A stretch of DNA of 49,698 nt, from NCBI RefSeq assembly GCF_027620315.1, contig NZ_JAPNNL010000033.1, forward strand, positions 1 through 49,698. The letters run 5' to 3'. This DNA is from Nonomuraea corallina. GTDB lineage: Bacteria; Actinomycetota; Actinomycetes; Streptosporangiales; Streptosporangiaceae. Of this stretch, positions 7,923-17,020 are shown one piece after another (position 1 is the first letter of the stretch; every line of letters starts with the position of its first letter). The translations under genes and the position numbers were made by a program. Under the pieces are notes generated by a model that was not told the DNA's origin, searched no databases, and saw only the letters and a list, made by a program, of their open reading frames with translations.

Positions 7923-9167
7923 TCAGCGGCCGATCGCCGTGAACGGCTGCTCGGTCACGGTGCCGTTGTCCTTGATCGCCTCGATCCCGGCGGCGCGGAC
8001 GCCCTGCCGTTCCTGGGGGCCGAAGGTGATCGGCGGGATGACGCCGGTCTCGAAGTCCTTCATCTGCTGCAACGACGCCTCGAAGCACGACCGGGTGAGG
8101 GCTTCGGCCTGCTTGAGTGCTTCGGCCGTCACCAGCGCCTGGACGTAACCGACGGTGTTCCAGCTCGTGGGCGCCTTGCCGCCGTGGGCGGACGTCCAGT
8201 CGCTGACGAACTGCTTCACCTTCGCGTCATCGGACTTCTCCAGGTTCGCCAGCTTGCTGGGGGCCAGGAGTCCCTGCGCGACCGACCCGAACGCCTCGAT
8301 CCAGCCGGAGTCGAGCATGTCCGACTGCGCACCGACGCCGGGCTTGTAGCCGATCTTCTGCATGGCCGTGATCGCGTTGCCGACGTCGGGCGGGGTCGCG
8401 AGGAACAGGACGTAGTCGGCGCCGGCCTGCTTGAGCTGCTCGGCGATCGGACGGTAGTCGGTGGTGTTCGGCTCGCTGCGCACCACGGTCTTGAACTCGA
8501 GCCCTTCGGCGTCGAGCACCTTCTTGGCGCCCGCCAGGGCGTCGTCACCGACGTCCCCGTTCATCGCCAGGATGGAGAAGCTCTTCACGTTCCGCTTCTC
8601 GACCAGGAACCGGGTCAACGCCTCGAACTCGTCGGAGAAGTTCGTCCACAGCATGTAGACGTAGGGGTTCTGCATGGTGCCGATCTGGTTCGACGGCGCG
8701 TACGGAGCGACGGCGGGGATCTTGGCCTGGTTGATGTAGGGCAGCCCGCCGACGAAGTTCTGGGTGCCGACGCCGCCCGAGATGGCGAACACCTTCTCCT
8801 GGTCGACCAGCCGCCGCACGTTCTGCAGGGCCACGTTGGGCTGGTACTGGTCGTCCAGGACGGTCAGCTTGATCTTCCGGCCCTGGATCCCGCCCTCGGC
8901 GTTGATCTTGTCGAAGTACCACTGCTGGCCTTCCAGCGCCGGCTTCGCGGCGGAGGCGCTCGGCCCGCTCAGACCGGACGTGACGCCGAGGTTGATCTCG
9001 GACTCGGTCACCCCCGGGCTCTTCTCGGCGGTGTCGCAGGTGCTCGGTGCGGCGCTGGCGGCCTCGCCGCCGGCGTTGTCACGTTCCACGCCACAACCGG
9101 TCACCATCAGCAACAGCGACGTCGCGGTGACCGTCAACCCGGTCAGGCGTCGGTCTCGTCGGGGCAC
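7923..9167 (-). CDS. livK: ABC transporter periplasmic-type substrate-binding lipoprotein, LivK/amide type
   Basis: 414 residues. The N-terminus MPRRDRRLTGLTVTATSLLLMVTGC is a lipoprotein signal with the lipobox VTGC and lipidated Cys25. The mature part is Peripla_BP_6: INLGVTSGLSGPSAS, YFDKINAEGGIQGRKIKL and AISGGVGTQNFV. The GTG start at 9167 is supported by GGAGGA 4-5 nt upstream. It captures the substrate at the outer membrane face and delivers it to LivHM. The ligand cannot be read, but the flanking amidase and HyuAB suggest an amide or cyclic amide. Confidence 0.92.
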   Translation of the reverse strand: MPRRDRRLTGLTVTATSLLLMVTGCGVERDNAGGEAASAAPSTCDTAEKSPGVTESEINLGVTSGLSGPSASAAKPALEGQQWYFDKINAEGGIQGRKIKLTVLDDQYQPNVALQNVRRLVDQEKVFAISGGVGTQNFVGGLPYINQAKIPAVAPYAPSNQIGTMQNPYVYMLWTNFSDEFEALTRFLVEKRNVKSFSILAMNGDVGDDALAGAKKVLDAEGLEFKTVVRSEPNTTDYRPIAEQLKQAGADYVLFLATPPDVGNAITAMQKIGYKPGVGAQSDMLDSGWIEAFGSVAQGLLAPSKLANLEKSDDAKVKQFVSDWTSAHGGKAPTSWNTVGYVQALVTAEALKQAEALTRSCFEASLQQMKDFETGVIPPITFGPQERQGVRAAGIEAIKDNGTVTEQPFTAIGR

Positions 9168-9231
9168 GATTCCTCCTCGAATCTGGTTGTACTCGGCCGG
9201 GTCGGCGCGGCCTGTGGCCTGCGACGGGGGG

Positions 9232-10821
9232 TCACAGGGTGATCTCGCTCCCGTGGACGGGGGCGGGCTGGGGGAGCCATCCGAAACGCCGCTCGTAGGT
9301 CTCGGCGATCGCGATCAGTCGGTGGTCGCTGAAGTGCGGGCCGACCAGCATGGCGCCGACGGGCAGTCCGTCGGCCTCGGCGGCGGGGATCGACAACGCC
9401 GGATGGCCGGTGGCGTTGTGCAGCGGGGTGTTGTCCAGCATCGTCCATCCGCGCAGCGCCTTGGCGAAGTCGTCGGCGGTGGGATCGACGCGGTGCGCGT
9501 AGTGGCTCGCGGTCGGCATGGCGATCACGTCGACCTGGGCCAGGGCCTGGTCGTAGGCGGTCCGCAGGGCGGGGATGCTGCTCTGCGCGGTCGCGTAGAT
9601 CGCCCCGAAGTAGCGATCGCGCAGATACTCGCCTATCGCCGCGACCGCCTTGAAGGACCCGGGCATCTCGTCGCCGTAGGCCGCCACGCCCTTGCCGAAC
9701 GCCTCCCGCTGTTCGGGCGCGTAGCGGCCGGAGAAGTGGTAGCCCTCCCCGTTGCCGTAGACGGTGGCTGCGACGCCCTCCAGCAAGGCGGCGAACATGA
9801 TCGACCCGGCCACCTCGTGCTCGGGAACGGAGATCTCGACGAGTTCGGCCCCGAGTTCGGCGAACCGCTCCCACACCCGCTCCACCGCCGCGAGGGTCTC
9901 GGTCCTGCCTTCATGGCCGTCGTCGGGGAACCGCGTCCCCTCGGCCAGGATGCCGATCCGCAGGCCGCGAAGGTCGTCTCCGGCCGTCCTGACCGCCTCG
10001 ACGAACGGCAGCTCCGGCACGGGCGCGGCCTGCCGCGGGTCGGACGGATGCCCGCCCGACACCGCGGCCATGGCGATCGCCATGTCCGACGCCGTCCGGG
10101 TGAGCGGGCCGACGTGATCGAACGTACGGTCCAGGGAAGCGAGCCCGGTGTAGGGCACCAGCGAGAAGGTCGGCTTGAGGCCCAGCACGCCGCACCAGGA
10201 CGCCGGGAGACGGATCGAACCGCCCTGGTCGGTGCCGAACGCGATGTCGACGTGGGGATGGAAGAGCACCGAAGCCGATCCTCCCGACGATCCGGAGGCG
10301 GTACGGCCCAGGTCGAAGGGGTTGCGGATCGGGCCGAAAGAACTGGTCTCACCGCCGCCGGAGAACGCCAGCGCCTCCAGGTTGGTCATCGCCACGATGC
10401 GTCCTCCGGCCCGCAGCACGCGCTCGGTGAGGACGGCGTCCGACTGCGGCGTGCTGTTCTGCATCACGCGTGAGCCCACGGTCATGGGCACGCCGGCGAC
10501 GGCGATGAGGTCCTTGAGCGCGACGCGTTTCCCGGCGAGCAGGTCGCTGGTGCGCTCGGCCTCGTCGGCACACACGTCGACCCAGCGCAGCACCGCGTTG
10601 CACGGGTCTTCCCCGGGGAGAGGGGGGCGGCCCGCGTTCCGCGGTCCGGCGACCACGCTGGGCCGCGGCACCAGGGGGCCGACCAGTTGCTGGAACCGTT
10701 CCACGCGCGAGAGGACGTCGCGGGCCAGCGCGTGGAACCCGTCCAGTTCTTCCTCGCCCACGGTGAAACCGACACGTTCGGCATACCGGTTGATCTCTTC
10801 GCGCCGAATGTCTCGAATCAT
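9232..10821 (-). CDS. Amidase signature family hydrolase
   Basis: 529 residues. The Ser-cisSer-Lys triad is visible: Lys103 in VALKDLI, cis-Ser178 in TASGSSGGSASV and nucleophile Ser202 in TDQGGSIRLPA. The family hydrolyses linear amides to acid plus ammonia. The frame is open to an ATG at 10866, but that codon overlaps a TTGACA-18-TTCAAT promoter. The ATG at 10821 has GAAGG 8 nt upstream and places a palindromic operator in the leader, so I prefer it. First gene of the minus arm; an adjacent importer and HyuAB suggest it opens or trims an imported amide. Substrate unknown. Confidence 0.9.
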   Translation of the reverse strand: MIRDIRREEINRYAERVGFTVGEEELDGFHALARDVLSRVERFQQLVGPLVPRPSVVAGPRNAGRPPLPGEDPCNAVLRWVDVCADEAERTSDLLAGKRVALKDLIAVAGVPMTVGSRVMQNSTPQSDAVLTERVLRAGGRIVAMTNLEALAFSGGGETSSFGPIRNPFDLGRTASGSSGGSASVLFHPHVDIAFGTDQGGSIRLPASWCGVLGLKPTFSLVPYTGLASLDRTFDHVGPLTRTASDMAIAMAAVSGGHPSDPRQAAPVPELPFVEAVRTAGDDLRGLRIGILAEGTRFPDDGHEGRTETLAAVERVWERFAELGAELVEISVPEHEVAGSIMFAALLEGVAATVYGNGEGYHFSGRYAPEQREAFGKGVAAYGDEMPGSFKAVAAIGEYLRDRYFGAIYATAQSSIPALRTAYDQALAQVDVIAMPTASHYAHRVDPTADDFAKALRGWTMLDNTPLHNATGHPALSIPAAEADGLPVGAMLVGPHFSDHRLIAIAETYERRFGWLPQPAPVHGSEITL

Positions 10822-10831
10822 CGCCTCGGCC

Positions 10832-10844
10832 TTCACATTGTGAA
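10832..10844. promoter_or_regulatory. 13-bp palindrome in the amidase leader, candidate IclR operator
   Basis: TTCACATTGTGAA is a perfect palindrome around the central T at 10838. It lies just downstream of the predicted amidase promoter and 11 bp upstream of the preferred start. A related, imperfect copy lies upstream of the divergent CoA-transferase gene. Confidence 0.6.
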
Positions 10845-10864
10845 ACTCGCATTCGATTGATGGC

Positions 10865-10894
10865 ATTGAAGGGGTGACGGTTGCCGACTGTCAA
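10865..10894 (-). promoter_or_regulatory. Predicted sigma-A-type promoter of the amidase/ABC operon
   Basis: On the minus strand TTGACA (10894-10889) is followed by an 18-bp spacer and TTCAAT (10870-10865). The -35 is perfect and the -10 matches four of six consensus bases. Transcription would start near 10858, giving a short leader that includes the 13-bp palindrome. Confidence 0.55.
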
Positions 10895-11055
10895 GAGGGG
10901 GAACGCGAGAACCTTTTCTTGCAGGTCTCGACGCTGCTCTGCGAAGGAGGCGGTCAAGAAGGCATCTTTCCGGCAGCGGATGATTGCTCTCCGCTACACC
11001 CTTGACGTGATCTGAGCCGCGCCTCCATCCTTTACTCACTCATTTTGAATCGACA

Positions 11056-11070
11056 TTTCACATAGCGAAA
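11056..11070. promoter_or_regulatory. Imperfect inverted repeat upstream of the CoA-transferase gene, candidate second IclR site
   Basis: TTTCACATAGCGAAA has TTTC/GAAA arms with matching C and G inside, and shares the TTCACAT half with the amidase-leader palindrome. It ends 10 bp before the ATG at 11081. A TTGACG hexamer at 11002-11007 is a possible -35 for this arm, but I could not assign a good -10. Confidence 0.45.
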
Positions 11071-11080
11071 GTAGGGCGAG

Positions 11081-12265
11081 ATGAGCGTCGATACCCCGGC
11101 CGACGAAGGAGGCCGGCCGAGCAACGGCAGCCTTGAGGGGTTGCGGGTCGTGGAGGTCGCCACCATGCTGGCGGCGCCGTTCTCCGGGATGCTGCTCGCT
11201 GATCACGGCGCCGACGTGGTGAAGGTGGAGATGCCCGAGGTCGGCGACGGCATCCGGCAGTGGGGGCACAGGAAGGACGACATCGCCCTGTACTGGAAGG
11301 TCCTGGCGCGCAACAAGCGCACGGTGACCCTCGACCTGCACGAGGAGGCCGGCCGCGACCGGCTCAGGCGCCTGCTCGCCGACGCCGACGTCCTCATCGA
11401 GAACTTCCGGCCCGGCACGCTCGAACGCTGGGGGTTGTCACCCGACGGGCTGCGGGCCGCGAACGAACGACTGGTGGTGCTGCGGGTCTCTGGATGGGGC
11501 CAGGAAGGGCCCTACGCCGAGCGTCCCGGGTTCGGCACGCTCGTCGAGGCGTTCAGCGGATTCGCGCACATCAACGGCTGGCCGGACCGGCCTCCCACCC
11601 TGCCGCCGTTCGGCCTGGCCGACTCCATGGCCGGCATGATCGGCGCGTTCGGCATCCTGTGCGCCCTGCGGGAACGGGACCGGAGCGGCCGCGGCCAGGT
11701 GATCGACCTGGCCCTCTACGAGCCGATGCTCGCCGCTCTCGGCTCGCTGGTCATCGACTACGACCAGCAGGGCATCGTGCAGGACCGGATGGGCAACCGC
11801 ACGCCCTTCAGCGCCCCGCGCAACGCCTACCAGGGCAAGGACGGTGGCTGGTTCGCGATCTCGGCGAGCAACCAGAACACCGCCACCCGGCTGCTCACCA
11901 CGATCGGCCGCCCCGAACTGCTCGACGATCCCCGCTTCGCCACCAACACGGTGCGGACGGCGCACCAGGACGAGCTCGACGAGGTGATCTCGGCGTGGGC
12001 CGCGCTCCGTACCCGCGACGAGGCCATCGAGGAGCTCAACGCGGGCGGCGTGCCGGTCGCCCCGGTCAACTCGGTCGCGGACATCGTCGGCAACGAGCAC
12101 GTCGTGGCGCGGGGTTCGCTGATCCGGGTCCCCGACGACGAGCTCGGCGAGGTGCTCGTGCAGGCGCCCGTGCCCCGGCTCTGCGACACGCCCGGCCGGG
12201 TGCGGTTCCTCGGCCGTCCGCTCGGCTCCGACGACGACCAGTGGACCGGCGGCCTGTGGAGATGA
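11081..12265 (+). CDS. Family III CoA-transferase (CaiB/BaiF/formyl-CoA transferase type)
   Basis: 394 residues. LRVVEVATMLAAPFSGMLLADHGADVVKVE is the family N-terminus, with KRTVTLDL, DVLIENFRPGTLERWGL and VSGWGQEGPYAERPGF following. The catalytic Asp that forms the acyl anhydride is Asp181 in FGLADSMAG. It transfers CoA from a donor thioester to a carboxylic acid. As first gene of the plus arm it probably activates the acid produced by amide hydrolysis. The 3' end overlaps the dehydrogenase gene by 4 nt (ATGA). Its acceptor acid is unknown. Confidence 0.92.
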   Translation: MSVDTPADEGGRPSNGSLEGLRVVEVATMLAAPFSGMLLADHGADVVKVEMPEVGDGIRQWGHRKDDIALYWKVLARNKRTVTLDLHEEAGRDRLRRLLADADVLIENFRPGTLERWGLSPDGLRAANERLVVLRVSGWGQEGPYAERPGFGTLVEAFSGFAHINGWPDRPPTLPPFGLADSMAGMIGAFGILCALRERDRSGRGQVIDLALYEPMLAALGSLVIDYDQQGIVQDRMGNRTPFSAPRNAYQGKDGGWFAISASNQNTATRLLTTIGRPELLDDPRFATNTVRTAHQDELDEVISAWAALRTRDEAIEELNAGGVPVAPVNSVADIVGNEHVVARGSLIRVPDDELGEVLVQAPVPRLCDTPGRVRFLGRPLGSDDDQWTGGLWR

Positions 12266-13272
12266 CTCGCCGGATCTTCGTCACCCGCCCCGTCCCCGAC
12301 CACATCGCCTGCTCCCTGCGCGCCCGGGGCGCGAGCGTGGAAGGCTACGACGGAGCCCTGCCCATGCCACGCGCGGACCTGGAGCGAGCGGTCCGCACCT
12401 TCGACGCGGTGATCGTCACCATCTCCGAGCGGGTCGACGCCGACCTCATCTCCCAGGCGCCGGCGGACGGGCCGCTGCGCGTGCTCGGCACCCTGTCGAC
12501 CGGCACCGACCACATCGACCTCGGCGCCGCGGCCCGTCAGGGCCTCCAGGTACGGCGCGTGCCCCCGGCGATCACCTCGGTCGCGACCGCGGAGCTCACC
12601 CTGGCCCTGACGCTGGTCACCGCCCGCCGCCTGATCGAGGCGTGGAACGACCTGCGCGCCGGATCCTGGACCTCGTGGATGCCCTACCAGTGGACGGGCG
12701 GCCTGCTGGCCGGCCGGTCGCTCGGCGTCCTCGGGCTCGGCGCCATCGGCGGACTGGTCGCCGGCTACGGCCACGCCCTCGGCATGCGGGTCCGGTTCAC
12801 CGCCCGCTCCCCGCGCGAGGAGCTGCCGCCCTGGCTGGAGCAGGTCCCCCTCGACTCCTTGCTCGCCGCGTCCGACGTGCTGAGCGTGCACGTCCCGCTG
12901 ACAGGTGAGACGGCCGGCCTCATCGGCGAACGTGAGCTCGCTTTGCTGCCGCAGGGCGCGCTGCTGATCAACACCTCACGCGGCGGCGTCGTCGACGAGG
13001 ACGCGCTCCTCGCGGCACTCGACGGCGGACGGCTGGGCGGGGCGGGCCTGGACGTCTTCGGCCGTGAACCCGTCGACCCGCGGCATCCGCTGGTGCGGCA
13101 CCCGAGGGTCGTCGCCCTCCCGCACATCGGCAGCGCGACGACCTCGACGCGCGACGACATGATGCGCAGCGCGGTCGAAAGCGGCCTGCGGGTGCTCGAC
13201 GGGCTCTCGCCGGCGGAGGAGACCGTGCCGCCCGGCTTCGATCGAACGGTGGACAGGAGGCCCGCCAGATGA
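12262..13272 (+). CDS. D-2-hydroxyacid dehydrogenase (NAD-dependent, glyoxylate/hydroxypyruvate reductase-like)
   Basis: 336 residues. The NAD-binding motif is GLGAIG (158-163) and the catalytic residues are Arg240 (NTSRGGVVDE), Glu269 (DVFGREP) and His288 (LPHIGSA). The family interconverts 2-oxo acids and D-2-hydroxy acids. In this operon it could reduce or oxidise the 2-oxo acid (glyoxylate or pyruvate type) released by the downstream CitE-like lyase. The start at 12262 overlaps the CoA-transferase stop by 4 nt; the stop overlaps HyuA by 4 nt. Confidence 0.92.
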   Translation: MTRRIFVTRPVPDHIACSLRARGASVEGYDGALPMPRADLERAVRTFDAVIVTISERVDADLISQAPADGPLRVLGTLSTGTDHIDLGAAARQGLQVRRVPPAITSVATAELTLALTLVTARRLIEAWNDLRAGSWTSWMPYQWTGGLLAGRSLGVLGLGAIGGLVAGYGHALGMRVRFTARSPREELPPWLEQVPLDSLLAASDVLSVHVPLTGETAGLIGERELALLPQGALLINTSRGGVVDEDALLAALDGGRLGGAGLDVFGREPVDPRHPLVRHPRVVALPHIGSATTSTRDDMMRSAVESGLRVLDGLSPAEETVPPGFDRTVDRRPAR

Positions 13273-15428
13273 CGAACAGCACCGATCCCACGACCGAGCG
13301 CCGTGTGCCGGACGAGGGTGTCCCGGACGAGATCGTGGTAGCCGCCGACATCGGCGGCACGTTCACCGACATCGTCGCGGTCCGCGGGCGGCACATGCTC
13401 GTCGGCAAGTTCCCCACCGACTACGACGACCTCAGCAGGCCGGTCCGCGACGGAGTGGACCTGGCGCGGCGCGCCCTCGGCGGCCCGGACGCCAGGGTCG
13501 GCACGGTCATCCACGCGACCACGGTGGCCACCAACGCGGTGCTGGAACGCCGCGGCGCCAAGGTCGGCATGCTGATCACCAAAGGCTTCGCCGACCTGCT
13601 GGAGATCGGCAGGCTCAGGCGCGCCGACCCCTACACCCTCGACCATCGCAAGCCCGCCCTGCTGGTGGACGCAGATCTCGTCGCCGAGATCGACGAGCGG
13701 ATCGACGCCACGGGCAAGGTGGTGACGCCTCTGGACGAGGCGCAGGTCGAGGAGGCGGCCCGCCGCATGGTGGCCGGGGGCGCCGAAGCGGTGGTGGTCG
13801 GCTTCCTGCACTCCTATCTCGACCCCGTCCACGAGCGCCGCGCCGCCGCGGCCGTCGCGAAGGCCGCCCCCGGCCTCCCGGTGGTGACCTCGGCTGAGAT
13901 CATCCCCGAGGCCCGCGAGTACGAGCGCATCAGCACGGCGGTGATCGCCGCCTACCTCGGGCCGGTCGTGCGGCACTACCTGCGCCGGCTGGCGGACCGC
14001 CTGCGCGACGAACCCCCCGTCGACCAGCTGTGGGTCATGAAGTCCAGCGGCGGGCTGGCCACCGCCGACCACGCCATCACCCACCCGGAGGAACTGGTGG
14101 AGTCCGGCCCCGCGGCCGGGGTCATCGCCGCGGCGTGGGCGGCGCGCCGCGCCGGCGTGCGGACCGCCGTCGGGTTCGACATGGGCGGGACGACGACGAA
14201 GGCCGCCCTGATCATGGACGGCACCCCCCGGGTCAACCATGACTACGAGATCGGCGGGGCGGCGCACTCGGGGGACTTCCTGCGCAAGGGCACCGGGCAT
14301 CCGCTGCGCTCCCCGGTCATCGACCTCGCCGAGATCGGGACCGGTGGCGGCAGCATCGCCTGGCTCGACGCGACCGGTGCGCTGCGGGTCGGGCCGCGCA
14401 GCGCGTCGTCCACGCCGGGGCCCGCCTGTTACGGACGCGGCGGTGGCCTGCCCACCGTCACCGACGCCGACCTCGTGCTCGGCTATCTCGACTCGGCCCC
14501 GGCCGAGGAGGCGGGCGGCCTCGGCGTGCTCCGCCGCGATCTCGCGGAGGCGGCGCTGAGCACGCTCGTCTCCGCCGGGGCCGCCGGATCGGTGGTCCAC
14601 GCCGCCTCAGGCGTGTTCGAGCTGGCGGTCGCGCAGATGGCCGGGGCCGTCCGGCTGGTCTCCCTCGCCAAAGGGGTCGACCCACGCGAGCTGACCCTGA
14701 TCCCCAGCGGCGGGGCGGGCCCGGTGCACGCCTGGGCGATCGCCCGCGAGCTGGGCACGAGCACGCTGCTGTTCCCCGCCTTCCCCGGGGTCGCCTCGGC
14801 CCTCGGGCTGCTCCAGTCCGAGGTGCGCGTCGATCTGGCCGTCGGGGTCCGCGCGCGGCCGGCCAAAGAGGCGGACCGCGCCCTGCTCGCCGCCCACCTG
14901 GACCGCCTGACGTCCGAGGCGGCCGCCCAGGCGGGCGAACAGGCGCCGGGACGTGAGCTGAGCTCACTCACGGCGCAGCTGGACATGCGCTACGCCGGGC
15001 AGACCTACACGATCCCCGTCGACCTCGACGGCACCCGGCTGCCGGCTACCGACGACCTTCTCGCCCGCTTCGGCGCCGCCCACCGGGCCGCCTACCACCA
15101 CGAGACCCCGTCCCGGGACGTCGAGGTCACCACCGTCCGCGTCACCGCCACCGCGCCGTCCGGCACCGTCGAGACCACCCCCCGGTGGGCGACCGTTCCG
15201 GCCTCCGCGGAACGCACCGTGATCTTCGACGGAGTGCCGCACCAGGCACACGTGGTCCAGCGTGCCGACGTCGACGCGGCCGGGCTGACGGGCCCGGCGC
15301 TGGTGGTCCAAGTGGACACCACCATCGTCGTGCCGCCCGGGGCGCGCATCCGGGCCGTCGGCGATGGTTCGCTGCTGGAGATGAGGCTGCCGCCCGCCGA
15401 CGGCACAGACGAGGAGGAGACCAGATGA
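13269..15428 (+). CDS. hyuA: Hydantoinase/oxoprolinase subunit A (HyuA), ATP-dependent amidohydrolase
   Basis: 719 residues, the usual length. The N-terminal Hydant_A_N domain begins with AADIGGTFTDIV (25-36), a phosphate-binding motif. The second domain carries GFDMGGTTTKA (302-312), the actin-like nucleotide site, and IGTGGGSIAW. The C-terminal domain includes DMRYAGQTYTIPV. With HyuB this family uses ATP to open cyclic amides (5-oxoproline, N-methylhydantoin, caprolactam) or to carboxylate ketones, so the exact reaction is uncertain. The clustered amidase and importer favour a lactam, hydantoin or imide. Coupled by ATGA overlaps at both ends. Confidence 0.93.
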   Translation: MTNSTDPTTERRVPDEGVPDEIVVAADIGGTFTDIVAVRGRHMLVGKFPTDYDDLSRPVRDGVDLARRALGGPDARVGTVIHATTVATNAVLERRGAKVGMLITKGFADLLEIGRLRRADPYTLDHRKPALLVDADLVAEIDERIDATGKVVTPLDEAQVEEAARRMVAGGAEAVVVGFLHSYLDPVHERRAAAAVAKAAPGLPVVTSAEIIPEAREYERISTAVIAAYLGPVVRHYLRRLADRLRDEPPVDQLWVMKSSGGLATADHAITHPEELVESGPAAGVIAAAWAARRAGVRTAVGFDMGGTTTKAALIMDGTPRVNHDYEIGGAAHSGDFLRKGTGHPLRSPVIDLAEIGTGGGSIAWLDATGALRVGPRSASSTPGPACYGRGGGLPTVTDADLVLGYLDSAPAEEAGGLGVLRRDLAEAALSTLVSAGAAGSVVHAASGVFELAVAQMAGAVRLVSLAKGVDPRELTLIPSGGAGPVHAWAIARELGTSTLLFPAFPGVASALGLLQSEVRVDLAVGVRARPAKEADRALLAAHLDRLTSEAAAQAGEQAPGRELSSLTAQLDMRYAGQTYTIPVDLDGTRLPATDDLLARFGAAHRAAYHHETPSRDVEVTTVRVTATAPSGTVETTPRWATVPASAERTVIFDGVPHQAHVVQRADVDAAGLTGPALVVQVDTTIVVPPGARIRAVGDGSLLEMRLPPADGTDEEETR

Positions 15429-17020
15429 CCGACCCGGCGAAGTCCGCCGTCACCCTGCAGGTTTTCGGCAACGCACTGCACGGCCTGGCCAACGAACTCC
15501 AGGTGTCCATGATCAGAGCCGCCTACTCCCCCATCATCAAGGAGATGTTCGACTGCTCGGCCGGGCTGATCTCCCCCGACGGCGAGTACCTCGCCCTCGC
15601 CGACGGGATCCCGCTGCAGCTCGGCGTGCTGTCGACCGTGGCCCGTGAACTGGCGCCCTTCGCCCGGGACCTCGGGCCGGGCGACATCCTCGTCACCAAC
15701 GACCCGGCCATCGGCTCGCCCCATCTCAACGACTACCTCACCGTGGCCCCCGTCCTCGTGGACGGGTACCTCGCCGGCTATGTCTCCACCCTCATGCACC
15801 ACGCCGACGTCGGGGGCAAGACGCCCGGCAGCATGCCCGCCGACGCCACCGAGCTGTTCGCCGAGGGCATGCGCTGTCCTCCCGTACGACTCGTACGGGC
15901 GGGCCAGGTCAACGAGGAGCTCATGAGCGTCCTGCTGGCCAACAGCAGGCTCCCCGGCAGCATGCGCGGTGACCTCGACGCGCAGATCGCGGGCACCCTC
16001 GTCGGCGTCGAGCGGATGACGCAGCTCGTCCGCCGCTACGGCACCACGGTCTTCGACCGGCTGCGGCGGGAGTACCTCGACTACTGCGAGGCCCTGGTGC
16101 GCGCCGAGCTGAAGGAGTTCCGCCCCGGCGCCTACGCCGCCGCGCGCACCCTGGAGCTGCACCACGACCCGGGCAGGGCGCCCGAGCTCGTACGCGTGCA
16201 CGCCGAGGTCGGCGTCGGCGACGACGGCACACTCGCGATCGACCTGTCCGGCTCCGACCCGCAGATCGCCCTGCCGTTCAACGTCGTGCTGTCCAACAGC
16301 CGGTCGGCCGCGCTGGTCGCGCTGCGCTGCTTCCTGTCCGACGAGCTGCCCATGAACGCCGGGATAGAACGGTGCGTGCGCGTCACCTGCCTGCCGGGAC
16401 GGGTCACCAACCCCGAACTGCCGGCGCCGGTCGGCGCACGCGCGGCGCTGGCCGCCCTGGTGAACGAGGCCATGGTCGACGCGATGGGACAGGCCCACAG
16501 CGGCGTCAGGGCGGCCGGCAGCAGCGGCGGCACCACGATGCCGTACGTATGGGCCCACACGGACGGCATCCTCATCGACAACTCGACGACCGGCGGGATG
16601 GGCGCGACCTCCCGGCGGGCCGGCGCGAGTGTGGTGGACAACTGTGTGACCAACGCGATGAGCTACCCCAACGAGGTGCTCGAACAGGACCATCCCGTCC
16701 TGATCGAGGAAGTCCGCCTGCGCCGCGGTTCCGGAGGCGCGGGCCGCCACGGCGGCGGCGACGGGCTCGTCCGCCGGGTGCGCTTCCTCGCCGACGGCGT
16801 CCTGTCGCTGCGGGGCTACCGGACCCTCAGCGGTCCGCCCGGCGCCGACGGCGGGGCCGACGGCGCGGTGTCCCGGTGGACCCTCATCCGCGACGGCCAG
16901 GAGCGGCCGCTCGCCCCCCAGCAGACGGGGATCACGACCCTGCCCGGCGACGTGCTGCTGATAGAGACGCCCGGCGGCGGAGGCTTCGGCTCGCGGGAGG
17001 AGACCACTGATGAAGCCTGA
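15425..17020 (+). CDS. hyuB: Hydantoinase/oxoprolinase subunit B (HyuB)
   Basis: 531 residues of Hydantoinase_B: LQVFGNALHGLANELQVSMIRAAYSPIIKEMFDCSAGL, LVTNDPAIGSPHLNDYLTVAPV and HHADVGGKTPGSMP, with conserved Asp/His metal-site motifs; the tail ETPGGGGFG is typical. It forms the hydrolytic subunit with HyuA. It overlaps HyuA by 4 nt and the downstream CitE-like gene by 11 nt, consistent with stoichiometric synthesis. Confidence 0.93.
   Translation: MTDPAKSAVTLQVFGNALHGLANELQVSMIRAAYSPIIKEMFDCSAGLISPDGEYLALADGIPLQLGVLSTVARELAPFARDLGPGDILVTNDPAIGSPHLNDYLTVAPVLVDGYLAGYVSTLMHHADVGGKTPGSMPADATELFAEGMRCPPVRLVRAGQVNEELMSVLLANSRLPGSMRGDLDAQIAGTLVGVERMTQLVRRYGTTVFDRLRREYLDYCEALVRAELKEFRPGAYAAARTLELHHDPGRAPELVRVHAEVGVGDDGTLAIDLSGSDPQIALPFNVVLSNSRSAALVALRCFLSDELPMNAGIERCVRVTCLPGRVTNPELPAPVGARAALAALVNEAMVDAMGQAHSGVRAAGSSGGTTMPYVWAHTDGILIDNSTTGGMGATSRRAGASVVDNCVTNAMSYPNEVLEQDHPVLIEEVRLRRGSGGAGRHGGGDGLVRRVRFLADGVLSLRGYRTLSGPPGADGGADGAVSRWTLIRDGQERPLAPQQTGITTLPGDVLLIETPGGGGFGSREETTDEA

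Noticed and set aside
10822-10866. Amidase start at the ATG at 10866
   Set aside because: This codon lies inside a TTGACA-N18-TTCAAT promoter and has no ribosome-binding site; the ATG at 10821 has one. The longer form is not excluded.
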